Assembly: GCF_003387165.1 (NCBI RefSeq)
Contig: NZ_QUMW01000010.1
Span: 205,783-269,782, forward strand
Source of the DNA: Jeotgalicoccus halotolerans
Lineage (GTDB): Bacteria > Bacillota > Bacilli > Staphylococcales > Salinicoccaceae
Length of the DNA: 64,000 nucleotides
Direction: 5' to 3'
A program made the position numbers and the translations under genes. Shown one piece after another: positions 26,301 to 33,504 of the stretch. The notes below the pieces were generated by a model, which was given only the letters and a program-made list of their open reading frames with translations, did no database searches and was not told the origin of the DNA. Position 1 is the first letter of the stretch. Every line of letters starts with the position of its first letter.

Positions 26301-26585
26301 GAATTCTAAAATAACAACTGAAGAACTTTCTTGTGACTGGGAAGATATGTTTGTCAATCCGTTAATGGATGACAATTCCGACTCTATCGGCTTGGTTACA
26401 TCTTCCATAACCTCCTCAGGACCGGCGCCCTGATAAGTAGTAGCCACTGCCGCAATAGGCGGTTCGATATTCGGCATAAGCTGGAGCGGAAGTCTTGTTA
26501 AAGAGACAACTCCAAGCAGCATAAGTATAATCATAACGACGATTGTAAATTTAGGACGTCTTATGGAAAAATCCGATAATTTCAA
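23349..26585 (-). CDS. RND efflux transporter (SwrC/YerP-like)
   Basis: A 1078-residue inner-membrane exporter of the AcrB/HAE superfamily. The layout is the standard two halves: helix 1 at the start (FTIVVMIILMLLGVVSL), an extracytoplasmic loop to about 330, helices 2-6 with the proton-relay MLVDNSVVVIENI motif (about residue 395), a second loop and a second helix bundle (MLLGIVVNNSILLVDY). The C-terminus is acidic. In B. subtilis the SwrC homologue exports surfactin and confers tolerance to membrane-active compounds; the substrate here is unknown. The start is TTG behind AAGGAGAG. A TetR regulator is encoded divergently. Confidence 0.93.
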   Translation of the reverse strand: MKLSDFSIRRPKFTIVVMIILMLLGVVSLTRLPLQLMPNIEPPIAAVATTYQGAGPEEVMEDVTKPIESELSSINGLTNISSQSQESSSVVILEFGYDMTIDEVESDITRALESVQLPDQAGDPSFLKFDISMMPSIQMAVTSSGENVSEYQGQVDDLITELENIEGVASISQNGSVTEEIQVNLDVDALSEINMSQSDVADLIEANNISIPNATIVDTESRTAISTRTVSNIDGIETLRELVIADLPDGETLTLDDIADVSIEEQESNSITRLNQDNALSIDVMLASDANASTVNTEFNNVLDEKLDEEEFSNLTVETLYDEGEYIDLAINSVYTSLISGAVLAMVILFAFLRNLKAPLIIGLSIPFSVITTFALLFFTNISINLMTLGGLALGIGMLVDNSVVVIENIYRHLSMGKDSKKAASDGTKEVASAIIASTLTTAAVFSPVVFVSGLVGQLFTPLAITVVFSLFASLFVALTVVPMISSRILEAPEENIEKARSERPYMKALKRFTRWTLQHRFLVIIITLLLMAAGIIGIINQGMTLMPESDEGAITIEIEKEQGTIYDDTFETVQSIEQQLEDYSEIEMYLSNVGSLQPMMSMSEETNKASITATLVDQDDRSVTTNEFINNIEDDIAALDESAEINVIPMSQSGMSSEPNTLMLRISDDNANRLKESESIIIDELEADDEIENVASSREDMVEEMQIRVDRDAARENGLQPAQIGQALYQASNGVEASTVEANNDYLSINVKYPDEYLDNVSNFESIEIPNAEGDYIAISEVAELEEAEMLPLITRDSQEETSELTVTYSSNMSLNQAGTHVEDIIEGADFSEDTHYSVGGDLEMLGDAIPQLALAIGLGVAFIYLVMVAQFESFRHPFIVIMAMPLSIVGVMAALVITDNPLSVISFVGIIMLLGIVVNNSILLVDYTNQQKEKGIPTIEALELSVQHRFRPIVITALTTALGMLPLAIGLGEGGEMIAPMGTVVIGGLVSSTFFTLFVIPIFYSYIDKETRNMHKKYMTPEGEVITQKEIDENKRREEQAEQMSIDEVDEEEQERSYIDEMQRLIDQMKDYNNRK

Positions 26586-26628
26586 ATTAAGTACTCTCCT
26601 TGTATATATTATTTATTTGTGAAAGCCG

Positions 26629-26640
26629 ACAACGTGTTGT
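26629..26640. promoter_or_regulatory. Possible TetR operator in the RND/TetR intergenic region
   Basis: ACAAC-GT-GTTGT is a perfect 5+5 inverted repeat 44 bases upstream of the RND start. A second 10-bp palindrome, AATCATGATT, lies at 26691-26700 near the tetR side. Either could be the regulator site; no experiment is implied. Confidence 0.35.
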
Positions 26641-26729
26641 ATAATCCCTTATAATCATAATAAAGCAGTTGAATACTATCAATAAACAATAATCATGATT
26701 GTGTTAAAAATAGGAAAGAAGTGTCTAAA

Positions 26730-27311
26730 ATGAGTCAGAAAGAAATTACTAAAAATAATCTCATCGAAGCATTTTGGGATATTTACAAAGAAAAGCCGCT
26801 GTCAAAAATTACAGTGCAGGAAATTACGGATAAAGCAGGTTACAACCGCGGAACATTTTATACATACTTTAAAGATATAAATGAAATACAGCAGCTGCTG
26901 AAGGAAAACCTGATACCTACTAAAGATATGATTCTCGGGCCGCTCATGATGCTCGATAAAAACAGCGGCAATATATTTGAAACGCTGGACCGGACAAACG
27001 ATTATGTTAAAGAACACAGCGAAAAAATTGCTGTGTTAATCGGGCCGGAAGGAGATCCGAGTTTCGTTCATGAATTTAAAATGAGAATCCGTATGATAAT
27101 TATGGACTACGTATATGAACTTAAAGTAAAAGAACCTGAGAAAATCGAGTATATTATTGAATACCAGCTGTCCGCCTTAATCGGCATGTTTCAGCTGTGG
27201 CTTGAAAAAAATGAAAGCATGGATGAAAACGTACTCGCTGATTTTGTAGAAGAAGTTTCTAATCAGGGTGTCACAACAATGATGACTTCTATGCTGAATA
27301 ATAAGAACTAA
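26730..27311 (+). CDS. TetR/AcrR-family regulator, probable repressor of the RND pump
   Basis: A 193-residue protein with a TetR-type HTH (KNNLIEAFWDIYKEKPLSKI, then VQEITDKAGYNRGTFYTYF) in residues about 5-55 and a helical C-terminal domain with a TetR_C-like ending. The ATG at 26730 lies behind AGGAAAG; a GTG three codons earlier is too close to it. Its divergent location from the RND gene and the palindromes between them suggest local repression of the pump. Confidence 0.88.
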   Translation: MSQKEITKNNLIEAFWDIYKEKPLSKITVQEITDKAGYNRGTFYTYFKDINEIQQLLKENLIPTKDMILGPLMMLDKNSGNIFETLDRTNDYVKEHSEKIAVLIGPEGDPSFVHEFKMRIRMIIMDYVYELKVKEPEKIEYIIEYQLSALIGMFQLWLEKNESMDENVLADFVEEVSNQGVTTMMTSMLNNKN

Positions 27312-27346
27312 AAACTTCTAGTTTTATACTCATTATCGCCGCCGGG

Positions 27347-27847
27347 TCAATCCTGTTTCTTTCTTCTCCAAAGCTCAAAAGTGTGTTCATATAAATTTTT
27401 CTCATCTACATTGCCTTTTTCTGTTTTAACCAGTTCAAATTTTTTATAGTCAAAATCTTCATCGAAATAAGTGTCACCTTCAAAAGCACTGTGAATAACT
27501 GTACGGTATAATTCGTCAACTTCATTTTCAAACATTTTGAAGAGCACAGCCCCGCCGATAATATAAAGATCTTTGTCACCGGTCCTCTCCAGTTCGAGTA
27601 TTTCTTCTTTAGAATGCACGACTATCGCTCCCGGAGCTTCGTAGTCCCGCTGAGTTGTCAGCACGATATTCCGGCGGCCGGGAAGCGGTCTGTTCGGAAT
27701 AGATTCATAAGTTTTACGACCGGTCACCATATCACCCCGCATCGTTATCTTTTTAAAAAAAGCAACGTCGGCCGGCAGACGCCAGGGTAATGTATCTCCT
27801 TTGCCAATCAGCCTGTTCTCATCTTCAGCCCAAACAAAAGCAAGCAT
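27347..27847 (-). CDS. folA: Dihydrofolate reductase
   Basis: A 166-residue DHFR that reduces dihydrofolate with NADPH. Motifs: MLAFVWAEDENRLIGKGD, LPWRLPADVAFFKKIT, GRKTYESI, RNIVLTTQ and LYIIGGAVLFKMF. The ATG at 27847 is placed eight bases after AAGGAG and matches the family N-terminus; the in-frame ATG at 27853 is too close to the ribosome site. The usual thyA neighbour is absent; the gene stands alone. Residue Phe at the position just after the conserved DxxFFKK element fits a normal trimethoprim-type enzyme, but sensitivity cannot be read from this. Confidence 0.95.
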   Translation of the reverse strand: MLAFVWAEDENRLIGKGDTLPWRLPADVAFFKKITMRGDMVTGRKTYESIPNRPLPGRRNIVLTTQRDYEAPGAIVVHSKEEILELERTGDKDLYIIGGAVLFKMFENEVDELYRTVIHSAFEGDTYFDEDFDYKKFELVKTEKGNVDEKNLYEHTFELWRRKKQD

Positions 27848-27946
27848 ATCCATCTCTCCTTCGAAACTAAAATATTTACTATCCTTGGCATACCCTAATT
27901 ACTTGTGATTCACTCATTCTTTAGGAAAACCTTAAGGACAATAACC

Positions 27947-27985
27947 GTAACGCTATGCGTTACAAAATAACGCTAAGCATTATTT
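27947..27985. repeat. Dispersed palindromic element, copy 3
   Basis: GTAACGCTATGCGTTAC is a perfect palindrome. It is joined through AAAA to TAACGCTAAGCATTA, so the whole stretch holds two related arms. The core GCGTTACAAAATAACGC recurs on the opposite strand at 37115-37133. Confidence 0.7.
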
Positions 27986-28636
27986 AATATAATCCGCTAG
28001 CAAATCTCTGTAGAATGAATCTTTACCGATAACAATAACACGGTCGCACACATCTTTAATTTCATTCATATCATGAGAAGTATATATTATTAATGTCTCT
28101 TTGTTTACCGCCAGATTTTTTAAGAACTGTCCAATTTCTATTCTGGATTTCAAATCTATACCTGCTGTCGGTTCGTCCAGCAGCAGAAATTCAGGTTCAT
28201 TTATTAAGCTGATTGCGAGATTCAATTTCCGTTTCATTCCGCCGGATAATTTATTGACTTTAGTGCCATACCTGCCGAGCTGTATATTATCAAGCAAATC
28301 TTTCAATTCAGATACAGACTTTTTAACTGGTGACAACCTGGCAAAGAATTTCATATTTTCAAGGACGGTTAAATCTTCCCATACTGCGATATCCTGGGGA
28401 ACGTATCCGATAGTCCTACGGTGTTCTTTAAAATGTTTTTTGTATGTTTTACCGTTTAAACAGAGTTCTCCTTTATCTGGTTTTGATAAACTGGCCAAAA
28501 TCTTCAGCAATGTTGACTTTCCTGCACCATTTTCACCGACAAGACCGACTATTTCTCCCCGTTCAGCAGTCATGCTGAAATTATCCAGTACATGACGTTT
28601 GCTGTAGCGCTTACTAATTGATTTAACTTCCAGCAT
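27980..28636 (-). CDS. ABC-2 transporter ATP-binding protein
   Basis: A 218-residue ABC ATPase: Walker A GENGAGKST (residues 36-44), signature LSGGMKRKLNLA, Walker B FLLLDEPTAGID and H-loop YTSHD. The short form with GENGAGKST/YVPQDI is typical of ABC-2 exporters. The ATG overlaps the end of the upstream permease gene by 14 bases. It is the last gene of a four-gene operon (32532 down to 27980) with two permeases and a membrane-anchored protein. The cargo is not predictable. Confidence 0.93.
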   Translation of the reverse strand: MLEVKSISKRYSKRHVLDNFSMTAERGEIVGLVGENGAGKSTLLKILASLSKPDKGELCLNGKTYKKHFKEHRRTIGYVPQDIAVWEDLTVLENMKFFARLSPVKKSVSELKDLLDNIQLGRYGTKVNKLSGGMKRKLNLAISLINEPEFLLLDEPTAGIDLKSRIEIGQFLKNLAVNKETLIIYTSHDMNEIKDVCDRVIVIGKDSFYRDLLADYIK

Positions 28637-29747
28637 TGTTACCCCTCCAGACCCAGATGAGCGTTAAAATTATAAGTAAAATGACCCATGGAATATTAAG
28701 CTGATTCTCTATCAGCATCTCCACCGGGTGCAGCTTGATTATGACAGGCATCCCTGTTACCGACACTATAATCGTCATAGCGAGTTGCAGAGCAAGCAGA
28801 AAAAAAGTCAATGCAACTGCTGACTGATACAGTTTCATTGGTGATTTCATTAAAGAAGCAAGCAGAAATGCAGCTCCGTTTATAATAAATCTATATAAAA
28901 CGAGTGACAGCAAATCAATATCCGCCGCCAGCATTTCATTTATCAACATGTAAGTAATAATGTCGATTATCAGCATTACTGCGGTTATGATGATGAATGT
29001 CAGTATCATAAACTGCTTATAAGAATGCTTCATAAAATTAAATCTGATTCTGGCACTGCTGACAGTTTCACGTGTAACAAAGTCAAATGTAAAAATAGTT
29101 ACTGCGAGAGCGATATAAGCCCATACCATCCATGGATTTAAATTCGTCGTCTGTTCTTCATTCTCAGTCTCTCCAAAGAAATAAAACGACTGTTCTACGA
29201 GATTCGTTTCATTTTCAATACGCTGACGTTCAGAAGCGATATCTTCAGCGCTCACTGCAGTTTCAAACAGCATGTTATTCTGAAGTTCCAGCACATAATT
29301 AACAGCCGCATATTCTCCCATTCTTTCCTGAATAATGGCAGCAGCCAGTTCTTTAGCTGGTTCGTAATAAATCGAGCGATCTGTATAATAGGTTTCAATT
29401 ACATTTCTGCGCTGTCCTGTTTGTATCTTTTCATCAAAATTTTCAGGTAAAATAAATACACTGTCAAAGCTGTACTGTTCAAGCCGTCTTATAGCTGCAG
29501 CTCTGTTCTCTGCATCAAATACTTCGACGTTCATAAATTTGCTGCTGGCGAGTTCTTCTGTAAAGGTTTCCGCTTCAGCACTCTGCTCATTCACAACGAC
29601 TGCTGCAGGCACTCTAAAATCATCGCTTGTACTGTTAAACAGCATCGTCACAGCTAGTGTCAGAATAAGCGGCAGCATTGACCACAACAGTATTTTCGGC
29701 AGCTGCCGTTTTAAAAGCAGCCACCTCGCATATATCATATCCATCAT
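28623..29747 (-). CDS. ABC-2 type permease
   Basis: A 374-residue membrane protein with one N-terminal helix (KILLWSMLPLILTLAVTML), a long extracytoplasmic domain to about residue 205 and five or six helices at the end. That is the standard layout of ABC-2 exporter permeases, including the ATP-interface RARI- or R-rich turns (TVSSARIRFNFMKHS). It overlaps both neighbours by a few bases, indicating translational coupling. It is still intact, unlike the permease encoded just upstream. Confidence 0.85.
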   Translation of the reverse strand: MMDMIYARWLLLKRQLPKILLWSMLPLILTLAVTMLFNSTSDDFRVPAAVVVNEQSAEAETFTEELASSKFMNVEVFDAENRAAAIRRLEQYSFDSVFILPENFDEKIQTGQRRNVIETYYTDRSIYYEPAKELAAAIIQERMGEYAAVNYVLELQNNMLFETAVSAEDIASERQRIENETNLVEQSFYFFGETENEEQTTNLNPWMVWAYIALAVTIFTFDFVTRETVSSARIRFNFMKHSYKQFMILTFIIITAVMLIIDIITYMLINEMLAADIDLLSLVLYRFIINGAAFLLASLMKSPMKLYQSAVALTFFLLALQLAMTIIVSVTGMPVIIKLHPVEMLIENQLNIPWVILLIILTLIWVWRGNNAGS

Positions 29748-30964
29748 AATAATCGCCGCTCCTTCAGGCTGCTCGCTATAAGGAACAAGATTGCCAATGC
29801 TGCAAGCGTCGCTGTCATAATATCAATTTCCATCGTAAATCTGCCGTTTAAAATAATTTCTTCCATCCACGATAATGCCTGATGACTGTACATATACTCA
29901 AATAATGAATCAAGATAAAGCGGAAAGTATATCCTCGGAAGAATACTGCCTGCGAATAAGACAACCAGCAGCAGTACTGTGAGCTGAATAATCACACTGA
30001 TTTTAAATGAAGGAATCAGCCAATCGATAATAATCATAATTATTGTTGTAGTAAATATATATAATGCCAGCAGAATCAGCAAACGCAGCAGATTTTCAGC
30101 CGGGAGCTCAATACCGCCGAGCCTTAATGTTCCAAAAGTTGTAAGAGCGGCAACAGCCGTAACAATCGTTCCAATGGTCAAAATTTTGGCTATACCCTGG
30201 GAGAGAAAGGTGACTCCGAAGACTCTCATCCGGTCTTCAAGATTACTGCTGATATCGCGCATCAGTGCGATGTAGAGCATGTATATCCAGACAGACATAA
30301 TAACGAACAGCCCGTTAATAATGAAATACATATTTCCCGTACTGAAATTCTGCACTGTCTGATGTTCATTCATTAAGGTATCACTTGAAAGAACTTGTAT
30401 AAACTGGCTGACAAATTCTTGAAAAATCAATTCCTCACGGGCTTCCTCATCCATGCCAAATTCCCGGGCATAATGATTTATCGTTAATATATTTGCCTGT
30501 GAATTTCTGATGTGTCTGACAACTGTATCAATCACACTGCTGATCACAGAACTTTCCAGCTGCATATCCGGATTGCCGACTACTTCAAGCTCACTTGACT
30601 CTGCCTGCATCATCTTTTCGGTAAATTTCTCGGGAAATATTATATAAGCAGCCAGTGTATTTTAAAGAATTCTCTGTTCGGCATCCGCTTCGGTTACTTC
30701 TATAATTTCAAGACCTTCTGCCACTTCAGCCGAATCAGCAAGGGCAGCAACAATCATGCTTGTTGCCTCACTGTTATCCAAATTCACCAGTCCCACTGAT
30801 ATATTATTCTCTTCATCAAATTCCAGAAATGAACTGAGCATCCAAATTAAAAGAGCTGCCAAAATTACTGGTGAAAGTAAAATAAGAGGAAGTGTCAGCC
30901 ACTTCCTCCTAAGTCTGCTGATGTCGTTAGCGATGAATACAAATATATGCTTCATTGTTCTCAT
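29744..30964 (-). pseudogene. ABC-2 type permease gene with an in-frame stop codon
   Basis: Two open stretches, 30662-30964 (100 residues) and 29744-30613, lie in the same frame and are joined without loss by the codons of 30614-30661. A single TAA at 30662-30664 interrupts them. Reading through gives AEQRIL-stop-NTLAAYIIFPEKFTEK, which is the normal permease pattern of a lumenal domain leading to the FP-x-x-F motif. The rebuilt protein would have 406 residues with the same design as the next permease (helix at 20-42, long loop, five helices). A point mutation (from CAA, GAA or AAA) is the simplest explanation. A sequencing error or programmed readthrough cannot be excluded from sequence alone. 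Confidence 0.8.
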
Positions 30965-30987
30965 CGCAAACGCATCCTTTCTATTTC

Positions 30988-32532
30988 TTAAAATCCTGTC
31001 GGTGCACCAAAGATTTCATTCATCCATTCTTCGAACTTCGGACCAACTTCATCGTTAAAGTATGCATTAAGTTCGTCAATATTCATCTGGCCGATATTCT
31101 TCTCGTTATCTGCAGCCGGCAGTTCAATTTCATTTACCGTCTGGCTGTCACTTGTTAAGTTAAGCACAAAAGTATCTCTTGTTACATTTACTCCATCGTC
31201 AGCATAAAGAGTCATATCTCCAGTCGCCTGATCCTCATTGTACACGGAGCTGCTTTCCATAAATAATGTCAGCGGTGATCCGAACATCTCTTCGTTGAAG
31301 TTGATATCCGCATTCCAGACTTCGTTGTCTTCTTCTTCTGTTTTAACAGAATTGATAACAAATAAATCTTCAGAATCTGCTCTCAAAGTAATTGTATCCT
31401 CGTAGCCTGACTCAGTTTCATTTAAGTCAGCAGTATAGCCAAGGACCGACTCCATAGTGTCATCAGTGAAGGTCATATCGTAGTTTATTACTCTGCTGTC
31501 TTCTGAAATGTCCGCAGTACCATCAACTGCAATTTGTCCTGTAGAATCATCAACTGTTACTGCTGTATCCAGGTCCCGCTGAATAATGTTGTCATCGCCA
31601 TCAGTCCAGACCACAGAAGTTAAACCATCAGGGAATCCCGCATCTTCAATATTCTCTGCCGCTTCTTTCAATGAATCGTTAAACTCTGAAGCAGTATCTT
31701 CTGCAGAAGGAGCTTCAGGATTTCCGAAGTTTGCAGCCATCATTTGAGTTTCAATAATATTTGCGAGCTCCTCATCTTCAGCCATTTTATTAAACAAGTC
31801 TCTTAAGAATGTATGAATCTGTTCCTCTGTTAAAGTCATCGTGAGTTTATCAGCTTTAATCGTGTTCTCTCCGACAGTAATTTCTTCGCTTGCTGATTCG
31901 AAGGCTTCATCAGGCAAATTCTCCCGGACGAAAGTTGAATACTCATCTTTAAAGTATTCGCGCTGAGCCTCAGTCATAGCGCTGCTTTCAAAAAACATTG
32001 AGTAATCAATTTCTTCTGAATCGTCAAAGCTTTCAGGATCAAGAGTGTTCAGGAATGATGCTGCATCCGCTTCATTCACTACCATATACTCTTCAATGAA
32101 TGGCAGAGTGAGGCCTGCTTTTTCACCTGTAATATAGGCGTTCACATCTGAAATACTAAAACCTGCGACATCAGCATTCAGTCCCATCGTGCTGACTTCA
32201 TTTGCGATATCCTGACCCACGTTCAAATCAATATTAGAGTTATTAATCATCTGATCTAAGCCCATCTCCCGAAAAGAAGGGTCATTTGTTTCCGCTGTAA
32301 TACTTATATTAGAGTCAATCGCATTTTCCTGAGCATACTCGTACCATTCAAGCTCGCTCTCAAAACGTTCTTCAAACAGCCCGAAAGTATTCTCTATTTC
32401 GTCCATTTCAGCCATTAAATAATTGTTCTTCGGGTTATTGATCATTGTTTGGAACAATATGTATGCCCCGATTGCTAGAACCGCAATAATGCCGACGGAT
32501 ACACCTAAAATTGTTAAACCTTTTTTCCCCAT
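30988..32532 (-). CDS. Membrane-anchored extracytoplasmic protein of an ABC-2 operon, function unknown
   Basis: A 514-residue protein with one N-terminal helix (LTILGVSVGIIAVLAIGAYI, residues 5-25) and a long acidic exterior domain containing repeated beta-rich stretches (VINSVKTEEEDNEVWNADIN; TGDMTLYADDGVNVTRDTF). The pattern resembles the DUF6583-type family of Firmicutes, though I recall that name only loosely. It is the first gene of the operon with the broken permease, a second permease and an ATPase, with 23 bases to the next gene. It may be a substrate-handling or regulatory partner of that transporter. The ATG follows AAAGGAGATGTTG. Confidence 0.65.
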   Translation of the reverse strand: MGKKGLTILGVSVGIIAVLAIGAYILFQTMINNPKNNYLMAEMDEIENTFGLFEERFESELEWYEYAQENAIDSNISITAETNDPSFREMGLDQMINNSNIDLNVGQDIANEVSTMGLNADVAGFSISDVNAYITGEKAGLTLPFIEEYMVVNEADAASFLNTLDPESFDDSEEIDYSMFFESSAMTEAQREYFKDEYSTFVRENLPDEAFESASEEITVGENTIKADKLTMTLTEEQIHTFLRDLFNKMAEDEELANIIETQMMAANFGNPEAPSAEDTASEFNDSLKEAAENIEDAGFPDGLTSVVWTDGDDNIIQRDLDTAVTVDDSTGQIAVDGTADISEDSRVINYDMTFTDDTMESVLGYTADLNETESGYEDTITLRADSEDLFVINSVKTEEEDNEVWNADINFNEEMFGSPLTLFMESSSVYNEDQATGDMTLYADDGVNVTRDTFVLNLTSDSQTVNEIELPAADNEKNIGQMNIDELNAYFNDEVGPKFEEWMNEIFGAPTGF

Positions 32533-32694
32533 AGCAACATCTCCTTTATACTGCGTTAATTTACTCTAATATTATATTTAGTACACATTTTACCATAAAA
32601 TATGTCTATAATGTGACGCCCTGTAAAATTTATCTGAGACATGCTCATTAAAAGAGTACTGATTCAACCAGAATTAAACTTGTACAAACAAAAA

Positions 32695-32735
32695 GGCGGT
32701 TCAAAATCCTGTCTTAAGGACTTTGAACCGCTTCT
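32695..32735 (-). terminator. Terminator of the small oxidase-like gene
   Basis: AAGGCGGTTCAAA pairs with TTTGAACCGCTT across an inner CCT-AGG pairing, with A/T runs on both sides. It lies just past the stop codon of the minus-strand gene at 32736 and could also stop leftward readthrough. Confidence 0.6.
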
Positions 32736-33125
32736 TTATTTTTTAGGCTGATAAAGTATTGTTTGTACGAAAAATGCTGTAAAACTCAGAAGCAAGGTCA
32801 CACCGCCGCCGATATAAACGATAAGTGTAACTGCTTCAGGGAGATTAAAGGAAGCGACGTTTGTCAGAAACATTCCCAAAACCAGACCCGATGTACCGAT
32901 AATTGCAGACCAGACGTGAAATTTCGAAAGTGCATTATATTTCACTTCAAATACTTTATAAAAAATAGACCACGAGAATAAACTGAGCCATCCTACAACT
33001 AAAATATGAGCGTGAATTGGTCTCAGTGCATATGATCCTGACCCTGCCATGTGTGCGCCCATGACAGAACCGATCAGTCCAAATAGTCCTGAGAATACAA
33101 GTAATAGTTTAACCGGATTATTCAT
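32736..33125 (-). CDS. Small four-helix membrane protein, heme-copper-oxidase-subunit-I-like
   Basis: A 129-residue protein with four helices: residues 5-25 (LLLVFSGLFGLIGSVMGAHM), 38-58 (HAHILVVGWLSLFSWSIFY), 70-92 and 98-122. The RPIHAHILVVGWLSLF segment resembles the first heme-ligand helix of heme-copper oxidase subunit I, and similar short homologues occur in staphylococci. Only the first quarter of an oxidase subunit I is represented, so it is not an oxidase by itself. The His in HAH could bind heme, which is inference. The ATG follows AAAGGAAA-type DNA. It stands alone. Confidence 0.6.
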   Translation of the reverse strand: MNNPVKLLLVFSGLFGLIGSVMGAHMAGSGSYALRPIHAHILVVGWLSLFSWSIFYKVFEVKYNALSKFHVWSAIIGTSGLVLGMFLTNVASFNLPEAVTLIVYIGGGVTLLLSFTAFFVQTILYQPKK

Positions 33126-33208
33126 AAAATTTTCCTTTCTAATGACTATTTAATAGTATTCTAAAATTTCTATATGAACGCAGTATGAACAGCGTGTGCT
33201 GAAAAATT

Positions 33209-33255
33209 AAAATCGCGTGTAATCTCAAATGAATATTGAGAATACACGCGATTTT
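33209..33255 (-). terminator. Terminator of the 24-codon gene
   Basis: AAAATCGCGTGTAATCTCAA pairs with TTGAGAATACACGCGATTTT (one mismatch) with a 7-base loop, then AATTTTTC on the minus strand. It follows the small gene at 33269-33343. Confidence 0.75.
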
Positions 33256-33268
33256 GGCTTTATATTGC

Positions 33269-33343
33269 TTATCTTAATCCAAGGAATGATAATACAGCTA
33301 AAATAACTACAATAAGTCCGATAATATAAATAATATTTCTCAT
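33269..33343 (-). CDS. 24-residue hydrophobic small membrane protein
   Basis: Reading on the minus strand from ATG at 33343 gives MRNIIYIIGLIVVILAVLSF followed by LGLR and TAA. It has an AGGGAGC ribosome site at the right distance and its own terminator, which is why I call it real although very short. It is a single membrane helix with charged ends, similar to tiny hydrophobic proteins annotated in staphylococci. I do not recognise its function. It lies alone between the oxidase-like gene and the divergent UvrA paralogue gene. Confidence 0.6.
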   Translation of the reverse strand: MRNIIYIIGLIVVILAVLSFLGLR

Positions 33344-33504
33344 TTTATGTGCTCCCTGTTATTGTATTAACAATTACTTTCCTAAATTACTCCTGCCGGA
33401 AACATTTAATAAACACAAAAACCGACTTACTGATTTCATACATGAAGAACAGGGTATTGCTTAAACTGTACTTACAGTTAAATTTATAGACAGAGGTGAA
33501 TTAC

